Shown here: piece after piece, positions 1-4,300 of the stretch
Numbering within the stretch: position 1 is the stretch's first letter
Layout of the letters: every line of letters begins with the position of its first letter
Source of the DNA: JBAVQS01 sp049694275
GTDB taxonomy: Bacteria; Chloroflexota; Anaerolineae; UBA4142; SHND01
Direction of reading: 5' to 3'
Assembly (NCBI GenBank): GCA_049694275.1
Contig: JBAVQS010000414.1
Coordinates: forward strand, 1-5,185
DNA length: 5,185 bases
Translations under genes and position numbers: made by a program
Notes under the pieces: generated by a model
Seen by the model: only the letters and a program-made list of their open reading frames with translations
Told to the model about the DNA's origin: nothing
The model's database searches: none

Positions 1-164
1 GCGTGGCACTCATCCTGCCCCGCAGGACTAAATCCCTTCACCACCGGTTCCGGTGCAAATAACCGCCGAATCGCTTCCAAAGTCTCCGGCTGGTTGTCTT
101 TGATAACCCAGATATATTCGCCGCCCGCTTCGACAATTTGAATCGATAGGGTGCGCTGGGCTAA

Positions 165-187
165 CGGCTCAGAGGCCGTCCTGGGGA
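165..187 (+). repeat. 23-nt double-hairpin inserted repeat, copy B
   Basis: The second 23-nt interruption of the same transposase, between codons for Leu194 (CTG) and Leu195 (TTA), two residues after the second catalytic Asp. Plus strand: CGGCT-CAGA-GGCCG then TCC-TGG-GGA. It has the same orientation and length as copy A, and the same two potential stems; only loop bases differ (TATA against CAGA, TGT against TGG). Forty-eight bases of normal transposase code separate the copies, so this is not a tandem duplication that carried flanking sequence with it. It creates an in-frame TAG just after itself in the frame set by copy A's downstream half. Confidence 0.85.
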
Positions 188-235
188 CAGCGCATCGCCC
201 GTGATGATTTTACCCCGTAAATCAATGGTTTTCAG

Positions 236-258
236 CGGCTTATAGGCCGTCCTGTGGA
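236..258 (+). repeat. 23-nt double-hairpin inserted repeat, copy A
   Basis: An exact 23-nt interruption of the transposase frame between codons for Leu178 (CTC) and Leu179 (CTG). On the plus strand it reads CGGCT-TATA-GGCCG followed by TCC-TGT-GGA: a 5-bp stem (one T-G wobble) with a 4-nt loop, then a 3-bp stem with a 3-nt loop. It matches copy B at 20 of 23 positions. It introduces the TGA that ends the open frame. The edges could slide by a base because of flanking identity. I recognise no named family. Similar-sized precedents are the small dispersed repeats of cyanobacteria and the double-hairpin elements of fungal mitochondria. Confidence 0.85.
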
Positions 259-793
259 GAGGCGGGCTGCCGCCGGTATTTCATTTTCCTTCTGGTCGAC
301 TTCGACCTGGCACAGCACCCAGCCTTCTTGCGGGAGGTAAGCCGCCAACAGATGCACGCCTTGGGTGCTCCCGTGAGGAATCGTCCCACGCAGGGTTTTG
401 CCGTCGAGGGCGATATGCACACTCTGCCCGGCCTGGGGCTGGCGTGCAAAAAAGTCTTGGACCACGTGTGCCAAGTCGTCCACCTGGAGCGCCCGTCCCA
501 GAATGCGCGTGTAGGTCGTCTCGTGCGGGGCTTGCGCTTCAGCCAGACCGAAAAAGTCGGCCAGCAGGTGGGCCCGCCGTTTGATCCATTGGGCGATCCC
601 ATGCGCCTGGTCTTGGCCCGCCAGCTTCGCCAACACGACATAGCTCAGGACCGTGGCCAAGGCGTAGCGCACGCCGCGGGCATCGCGCTGATCGTGCAAG
701 TCACAAAAGGCTTCGAACAAACTGCCCACGTCAAACACCAAGCCCTCGGGGCGCACCTTGATTTCAAAGGCGAGTGGGGTATACTTGGCCATG

Positions 794-853
794 GTGACCT
801 TTCTCCTGTTGATGGTTTGATTTAGCGATCTCCATCATACCGGAAAAGGTCAC
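794..853 (-). promoter_or_regulatory. Transposase leader with inverted repeat masking the start region
   Basis: A perfect 9-bp inverted repeat, GTGACCTTT at 794-802 and AAAGGTCAC at 845-853, brackets the transposase leader. In minus-strand RNA the downstream arm ends one base before the ATG. The pairing can extend by three pairs (TCC with the GGA of the AGGAG ribosome-binding site) across one bulged G. A TATGAT hexamer (834-839) sits inside the loop with no good -35. A transcript from it would start inside the loop and lack the upstream arm, whereas read-through transcripts would carry both arms and hide the start. This is the logic known for IS10 and IS50; applying it here is inference. Confidence 0.55.
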
Positions 854-910
854 TTTCTTGTTACGGGTCAACCGACTTTGCAATCGCCCTGGCCTCTATT
901 CCCCCAACAT

Positions 911-947
911 TCGCCGGTCTCGGGTCACGCACCGGGGCGGGCTTTTT
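911..947 (+). terminator. Weak plus-strand terminator-like hairpin
   Basis: CGCCGGT can pair with ACCGGGGCG, leaving two bulged bases, and a GC-rich segment leads straight into a TTTTT run (942-946). It would stop plus-strand transcripts arriving from the IS side. The stem is imperfect and no plus-strand gene is visible upstream within the window, so it may be the tail of whatever lay here before the IS inserted. Confidence 0.3.
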
Positions 948-1030
948 GTTCTCCTTAAAAGGATAGGGTGCACTAGCCGAGTACGGCCACTGGCAGCGGA
1001 AGGAAATAGGGAAAAAGTGGAGGAGGAAAA

Positions 1031-1060
1031 GAAAAAGCCCGGCCTATTGTTGGACCGGGC
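1031..1060 (-). terminator. Rho-independent terminator of the minus-strand small operon
   Basis: On the minus strand GCCCGG-T-CC, a 7-nt loop, then GG-CCGGGC form an 8-bp stem with one bulged base (1037-1060), followed by TTTTTC (1031-1036) and further T-rich sequence. It lies about 58 nt after the stop of the Cys-rich gene at 1119, in the right place to end that operon. Confidence 0.75.
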
Positions 1061-1118
1061 GCTTACTCAGATGCAACGGGCGCGGGAGAGAAGGTAAAGA
1101 TGTATCGTCGGTAAACAG

Positions 1119-1409
1119 CTAACTGTAACGGCTTCTCAATTGGGCTTGTCGGGTTTCTTCGTCACATAGGCATATCAAGGGAATCGTTATTTGGCAATTC
1201 TCGTGGAACATGGCGTAGCTCACGCCACTCGGAGTCGTAGCATCAGGCAATGCGCCGTCGTTCACCGAGCAAGAAAACCATTTATCCGCATCGCCAACAT
1301 CTATAGCCCTACCACAAGCAACGCAAATGTATGATCTAGCTCTGTTATGCTCAATGTGGACAATTTCACGCTTGATCTTCCCGCAGGTTGGGCACTTTTC
1401 TCCCCTCAT
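1119..1409 (-). CDS. Small Cys-rich zinc-ribbon-like protein, hypothetical
   Basis: A 96-residue protein of unknown function. It carries two CxxC pairs, C6-P-T-C9 near the start (MRGEKCPTCGK) and C29-V-A-C32, spaced as in a four-Cys zinc ribbon. A second possible metal-binding set is formed by C47, H69, C72, C80 and C82. There is no signal peptide or membrane segment, so it is probably cytoplasmic. The start is well supported: AAGGAGG lies 6 nt before ATG. It follows the 110-residue gene by 17 nt on the same strand and precedes a Rho-independent terminator, so the two probably share one mRNA. Zinc ribbons in proteins this small usually mediate nucleic-acid or protein binding, but nothing here shows the partner. 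Confidence 0.8.
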   Translation of the reverse strand: MRGEKCPTCGKIKREIVHIEHNRARSYICVACGRAIDVGDADKWFSCSVNDGALPDATTPSGVSYAMFHENCQITIPLICLCDEETRQAQLRSRYS

Positions 1410-1426
1410 TCTATGCCTCCTTAAAG

Positions 1427-1759
1427 TCAGCGCGATTCTTTCTTCCGTTTCTTTCGCTTGGCCGTCTCAAAGTATTTCCCCATCTTACGGCTTTGCTGCA
1501 ATTTTATCCCGTGTGCGATTAACACTTTTTCGATTACCGCAGGCAGGTCCATAAGCGTATAGAACATCTGTGGCTTTTGCGGCTCAATTCCATGAGCCTT
1601 ATTTTTTACTATTCGCACGACCCCGCTTGACCACGCATGTTTTGGAAGAATAGCGTCTTTTCCATCAGCGATGTCGTTTGTCCAGAAGCGAACTTTTAGT
1701 TCAATCATTCGCTCGCCATGTTCGGCCTCGCGTTCTTCAATGTTCTGTTCGTCTGCCAT
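1427..1759 (-). CDS. Conserved hypothetical protein with basic C-terminal tail
   Basis: A 110-residue protein. Its core, about residues 18-90, is MIELKVRFWTNDIAD..., AWSSGVVRIVKNKAHGI and LMDLPAVIEKVLIAHGI. From memory this resembles uncharacterised small proteins of Chloroflexota and relatives; no function is known to me. The first 17 residues are very acidic (EEREAEHGER) and the tail is very basic (KRKKRKKESR), which would suit nucleic-acid contact. The start at 1759 has a G-rich but poorly spaced ribosome-binding site; an ATG at 1708, where the conserved core begins, is an alternative. It is the first gene of a two-gene operon with the Cys-rich protein 17 nt downstream. Confidence 0.72.
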   Translation of the reverse strand: MADEQNIEEREAEHGERMIELKVRFWTNDIADGKDAILPKHAWSSGVVRIVKNKAHGIEPQKPQMFYTLMDLPAVIEKVLIAHGIKLQQSRKMGKYFETAKRKKRKKESR

Positions 1760-1792
1760 GTTCCCCCCATTTATACCGCACTTTGCTTGATT

Positions 1793-1822
1793 ATTCTACG
1801 CTGTTTACACCGAAATGTCCAA
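1793..1822 (-). promoter_or_regulatory. Candidate promoter of the minus-strand small operon
   Basis: On the minus strand TTGGAC (1817-1822), an 18-nt spacer, then TAGAAT (1793-1798, five of six matches to TATAAT). Transcription would begin near 1786, giving a leader of about 26 nt before ATG at 1759. A second -10-like TATAAA lies closer to the gene (1768-1773) but lacks a good -35. Confidence 0.4.
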
Positions 1823-1860
1823 ACGCCAGAAGAGTTCAGGAATGGCTAGACATGTCCACA

Positions 1861-2070
1861 TCACTTTTTGAACAGTTTCCGCATGGCAATCACGGTATCC
1901 CCTTTTGCAAAGCTTATTGACGCCTCTTCCCACGCGTGGTACAATCGGCCCAATCGAAAGCAATTTGCGTCCCGCTGGTATTGCGGATCAGCAGGGGCGA
2001 ACGTCTGCCCACTCTGGTTATCCGGGGTGGGCGTCTGTCTTTTCCACACCACATGATGGCTACGTAACAT
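1861..2070 (-). CDS. Doubtful small ORF
   Basis: A 69-codon frame with no recognised family. The last 30 residues (LGRLYHAWEEASISF..., AMRKLFKK) look protein-like, while the first half (KRQTPTPDNQSGQTF) does not. It has no clear ribosome-binding site, and overlapping frames of similar length exist on both strands. It could be the decayed 3' end of a lost gene or chance. Confidence 0.2.
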   Translation of the reverse strand: MLRSHHVVWKRQTPTPDNQSGQTFAPADPQYQRDANCFRLGRLYHAWEEASISFAKGDTVIAMRKLFKK

Positions 2071-2164
2071 ACGAAGTGCTGATTACCTATTTGCAGTATC
2101 CGAGGGCCTGGGCCGTCCAGCGACGAAGATGTCAGCACGCATCGCTATCCATAGGAGGAGCAAC

Positions 2165-2440
2165 ATGCCGAAAGCATCTTTCGACGAGGTATGGCAACGG
2201 GTCATAGGGAATGAGGGCGAGGAATTCCACACAATAACGGGGCTGGAATTCACCTATGAGGTAGGCGGAGACTTTATCGTGACAAGCCGGGCGCGTCAAA
2301 ACATTTCCAAGTCCGACTTTATGAAAGCGTTGGGGCGCGTCCCTTTGCAAGGACCAAGTGAGATTAACGACATAGTGCGCGGGCCAGCATACGTTTGGGC
2401 AATACTACATGACTCGCGAATCTCGCGAGGCGAATGGTAG
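2165..2440 (+). CDS. Small conserved hypothetical protein
   Basis: A 91-residue protein starting MPKASFDEVWQRVIG. I choose this ATG over the in-frame one at 2129 because AGGAGG (2153-2158) sits 6 nt before it. Its pattern (GEEFHTITGLEFTYEV, then SKSDFMKAL, then GPSEINDIVRGPAYVWAIL and a short tail) resembles a family of roughly 80-90-residue bacterial proteins I recall only as hypothetical. An N-terminal helix, a beta-rich middle and a C-terminal helical part are suggested by the residue pattern; there is no signal peptide or membrane segment. The last codons, after HDSRI, contain a perfect hairpin (2413-2429). It stands 82 nt before the lipoprotein start on the same strand; co-transcription is possible. 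Confidence 0.78.
   Translation: MPKASFDEVWQRVIGNEGEEFHTITGLEFTYEVGGDFIVTSRARQNISKSDFMKALGRVPLQGPSEINDIVRGPAYVWAILHDSRISRGEW
2413..2429 (+). repeat. Perfect 7-bp stem-loop at the gene 3' end
   Basis: CTCGCGA-ATC-TCGCGAG, a fully paired stem with a 3-nt loop, eight bases before the stop codon of the small gene. No T run follows, so it is not a Rho-independent terminator; it could stabilise the mRNA end or be chance. Confidence 0.45.
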
Positions 2441-2522
2441 CCTAAACTCTACCGGATAGTCGCAGGACTGTCGTAAGCAAGCCTTGTTATTAAGCGATCA
2501 CCGAGTGAGGAGAGCAACACCA

Positions 2523-3512
2523 ATGCCACCGAGAAAAACTGTGCGCTTCTTAGGCATACCAGTTCTTTGGGTAATTCTACTGGTCATTGTGTCGGGCTGT
2601 GATTTCACTCAAATCTCAGCTTTTAACAACGCAACATCAACTCCGAGTCTGACGCCCCGCCCAACTTTTACCCCGCGCCCGTCAGCCACCAACGTTCCGA
2701 CCAATACTGTGACCCCATTCGAGGTAGAAACGCAGAATACCAGTCCTACGCCTTCCCTGTCGGGATCGGAAACAGCAGGACCAACCAATACAAAAGCACC
2801 GCCGAGACCTGTTCAGCCTACCGAGCCTCCTACAATTGCAAAGACTGAAATGACATACCCTCTTCATATGAAACTAGGAGAGCCGGGAAAGGTAACTTTG
2901 CAAATCGCTTTCGACCCTTCCGTTGCTTCGACAGTGCCGGGAAGAAATGGTGTGCCAATAATCATCAATGCAGAACGGCCTAGCAACGGGACACCGCCAG
3001 CCATTGTTGAGGATACCCTGCTTGTCTCTCCCGTCATGGCCGCTGAATTGGTTGCTCCCAACTTTACTGAAGCTAAGAGTATTGACGTTCTGAATCCGCC
3101 CAGAGCAGAACGGAACTTTTCTGTCCGCAAATTTGCCGTCTGGACTTGGGACATTATTCCCACTATGCCAGGGAATCAAAATATTACCATAAACATCTAT
3201 GCCCAGACAACCCAAGATGGGAAACAATCGCTAGATTTGATAAAGAGTATTCAGCGCAATGTCGAGGTCGAAGACCGGCCCTGGACTGAGCGTTTGCAGA
3301 ACTGGGTGGGCAGCAACATTGGTTTAATTGGCACTACTGGGCCGCTTGGACTTGTGCTTGCCTATCTCGCTTTTAGGGCTAGCCAGAAGAACAACGACGG
3401 TAAACCGAATCCTCAAGAGAAGGACGAGGGTAAGCAGAATACGCCGGAGAAGGACGAGAGTAGGCTCAATACTCCGAGGAAAGGCGGGAAGAAACGCAAA
3501 AACGGCCTCTGA
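2523..3512 (+). CDS. Predicted lipoprotein with Thr/Pro linker, beta-rich ectodomain, C-terminal membrane segment and Lys-rich tail
   Basis: A 329-residue surface-anchored protein. I start at ATG 2523 (GAGGAG 10 nt upstream) rather than TTG 2484, because it places Arg/Lys residues directly before the hydrophobic stretch of a signal peptide. The peptide ends in a lipobox V-S-G-C with lipidated Cys26. Residues about 33-105 are a Ser/Thr/Pro-rich spacer (TPRPTFTPRPS) of the kind common in Chloroflexota envelope proteins. About 110-260 is a beta-rich domain (YPLHMKLGEPGKVTLQIAF near its start; W-x-W then PGNQNITINIYAQ near its end). About 265-284 is hydrophobic (NIGLIG..LGLVLAYLAF), followed by 45 mostly charged residues containing three 10-residue repeats. 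The inferred topology is N-terminus lipidated outside, one crossing, tail in the cytoplasm. The beta domain resembles, from memory, ectodomains of uncharacterised Chloroflexota membrane proteins; function is unknown. Confidence 0.82.
   Translation: MPPRKTVRFLGIPVLWVILLVIVSGCDFTQISAFNNATSTPSLTPRPTFTPRPSATNVPTNTVTPFEVETQNTSPTPSLSGSETAGPTNTKAPPRPVQPTEPPTIAKTEMTYPLHMKLGEPGKVTLQIAFDPSVASTVPGRNGVPIIINAERPSNGTPPAIVEDTLLVSPVMAAELVAPNFTEAKSIDVLNPPRAERNFSVRKFAVWTWDIIPTMPGNQNITINIYAQTTQDGKQSLDLIKSIQRNVEVEDRPWTERLQNWVGSNIGLIGTTGPLGLVLAYLAFRASQKNNDGKPNPQEKDEGKQNTPEKDESRLNTPRKGGKKRKNGL
3399..3488 (+). repeat. Three 30-nt tandem repeats encoding a 10-residue unit
   Basis: Units 3399-3428, 3429-3458 and 3459-3488 encode GKPNPQEKDE, GKQNTPEKDE and SRLNTPRKGG. 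The first two are closest at both DNA and protein level; the third has drifted. They form most of the cytoplasmic-side tail of the lipoprotein gene. Confidence 0.75.
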
Positions 3513-4202
3513 TTCCGCCTTCATCCTGAAATAGAACAACTTGCCGACATGCTGTCCCGCGAGCGCCCCGACCTCATCAAAGACGCGGCGAAAGAGGCAC
3601 TGCGCGGCCTGGGGTTTGATCTGCTTATTATCTGCGGCTTCGCCTTTGACGCGACAGCGGGTGAGACGGCGCAAGAAATTACGCCAGACCTGCCGCGCCG
3701 CGATGAACGTAGCCTCGCCGCGCGCGAAACACGGATAGGTAAGCTCCCGGTCCTGCTCGCGCGGATGAATCCCGACCTCGCGATGGGCGATGAACTGCTC
3801 AAAAAGACCGGCGCAGGCAACCTCTTTATGGTCTTTGGCGAACCGGACATTGACCTCAAAAAGCGCAAGGATAACAAAATCGTCGTCACGTTCAATGGGG
3901 TGGACGTTTACGACCCGACGACTGGCCAGATTCGTAGCAGTTCGACCGAAGACATTGCCTGCTGGTTCATCGACACCAACTATAACCAGGAGAGTTTCTT
4001 TGTCCGTCACGCCTACTTTACGGGCGCAGGCGATCCTTACGAAAAACTCAAGCGCGCCCTCCGCAGCGAGAGAGACGAAGCCGCATGGTCCGCACTATAT
4101 TCCACCACGAGCCAGCCATTCGATAGCCCGGCGACAGGCAAGATCGCGGTCAAGGTGATAAATCATTACGGCGACGAAGTGTTGAAGGTGTATAACATCT
4201 AG
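3513..4202 (+). pseudogene. C-terminal remnant of a site-specific DNA methyltransferase
   Basis: The frame is open from the codon after the lipoprotein stop to TAG at 4202, about 229 codons. From memory its sequence (HPEIEQLADMLSRERPDL, GAGNLFMVFGEPDIDL, DIACWFIDTNYNQESFFV, then AYFTGAGDPYEKLKRAL, and IAVKVINHYGDEVLKVYNI at the end) matches the extreme C-terminus of large (around 900-residue) adenine-specific methyltransferases of the type III Mod-like kind. Neither the DPPY-type catalytic motif nor the AdoMet-binding motif is present, so this part cannot methylate DNA. The first ATG (3549) lies inside the conserved sequence and has no ribosome-binding site. I therefore call it a 5'-deleted remnant rather than a gene. 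Its GC content is higher than that of the lipoprotein gene before it. A stand-alone 217-residue protein from 3549 is a less likely alternative. Confidence 0.68.
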
Positions 4203-4234
4203 ACCGTTACTATCTGTTTATCCGTTTTTAATCC

Positions 4235-4254
4235 GTTGACACCTGTTGACGCCT
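4235..4254 (+). repeat. Short tandem repeat
   Basis: GTTGACACCT followed directly by GTTGACGCCT, identical at nine of ten positions, between the methyltransferase remnant and the terminator. No role is evident. Confidence 0.5.
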
Positions 4255-4273
4255 GATGTGAGCCAGAAAGAAA

Positions 4274-4300
4274 GGGCGGGTTTCACACCCGCCCTCTTTT
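4274..4300. terminator. Bidirectional Rho-independent terminator
   Basis: GGGCGGGT-TTCAC-ACCCGCCC, a perfect 8-bp stem with a 5-nt loop (4274-4294), followed by TCTTTTT on the plus strand and by TTTCTTTCT on the minus strand. It sits between two convergent frames, the methyltransferase remnant (plus) and the E2 gene (minus), whose stop is only 5 nt away. It most clearly serves the E2 gene and would also stop transcripts from the left. Confidence 0.88.

Larger units (their letters stand above)
1..792 (-). pseudogene. ISAs1-family transposase, disrupted by two 23-nt inserts and cut by the window edge
   Basis: A DDE transposase that would move its own IS. From ATG at 792 the frame stays open for 186 codons to a TGA at 232-234, well short of the roughly 370 residues usual for the family. 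Visible parts are the N-terminal transposase-associated region (DARGVRYALATVLSY, residues about 37-51; HETTYTRIL, 90-98) and the first catalytic Asp in HIALDGKTLRGT (D130). After residue 178 the frame is broken by a 23-nt insert (236-258). Sixteen codons follow (188-235) containing the second catalytic Asp in IITGDAL (D192), then a second 23-nt insert (165-187), then about 54 more codons (LAQRTLSIQIVEAGG..., EYIWVIKDNQPETLEA) to the window edge. Deleting both inserts gives one continuous ISAs1 frame with no missing or extra codons. The third catalytic residue is outside the window. AGGAG lies 10 nt before the ATG. Unless the inserts are bypassed or removed from RNA, no active enzyme is made. 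Confidence 0.88.
1..891 (-). mobile_element. ISAs1-family insertion sequence, partial, decayed
   Basis: This is the transposase-start side of an ISAs1-family IS; the other end lies outside the window. The family call rests on the encoded transposase (see the pseudogene entry). I place the right boundary near 891 because the minus strand there begins CAGGGCGATTGC, and ISAs1-family ends commonly start CAGGG. The next bases outward would be the target duplication (about 8 nt in this family), which cannot be checked without the other end. The stretch from 793 to 891 is the IS leader: it holds a TATGAT -10-like hexamer (834-839), an inverted repeat around the start codon, and an AGGAG ribosome-binding site. 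The exact boundary is inferred. Confidence 0.7.
892..1118. other. Intergenic region with purine-rich tract
   Basis: No convincing gene. A 79-codon plus-strand frame beginning at 858 runs through it, but it starts inside the IS, lacks a ribosome-binding site and crosses the terminator, so I reject it. From about 998 to 1037 the plus strand is almost pure A/G, with two T interruptions; the minus-strand equivalent supplies the terminator's T tail. An imperfect palindrome TCCTT-AA-AAGGA lies at 952-963. Confidence 0.5.
1760..2164. other. Gene-poor stretch between divergent small genes
   Basis: About 400 bases between a minus-strand operon and a plus-strand gene. It contains the operon's candidate promoter, the doubtful ORF at 1861-2070 and a 6-bp inverted repeat, GCCCAC/GTGGGC (2007-2012 and 2027-2032), flanked by CGTCTG direct repeats (2002-2007 and 2032-2037). 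I see no convincing RNA gene or promoter for the gene at 2165. Confidence 0.4.

Noticed and set aside
165..258. Sequencing or assembly errors as the cause of the transposase frameshifts
   Set aside because: Random errors would not produce two insertions of identical length with 20/23 shared bases and shared hairpins.
328..825. 165-codon plus-strand frame opposite the transposase
   Set aside because: It is the antisense shadow of the strongly recognisable ISAs1 transposase and shows no family features of its own.
858..1097. 79-codon plus-strand frame with a charged tail
   Set aside because: It starts inside the IS end, has no ribosome-binding site and crosses the minus-strand terminator and the purine tract, which explains its Glu/Lys run.
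2111..2118. GGCCGTCC, a possible third copy of the 23-nt element
   Set aside because: Only the central eight bases match. The upstream arm is missing and the downstream hairpin does not form, so it is probably chance.
2129..2164. Upstream ATG for the small gene at 2165
   Set aside because: The extra residues do not look conserved, and the strong AGGAGG is correctly spaced only for the ATG at 2165.
3324..4010. 228-codon minus-strand frame
   Set aside because: It lies opposite the lipoprotein tail and the methyltransferase remnant, whose plus-strand sequence carries clear protein signatures.
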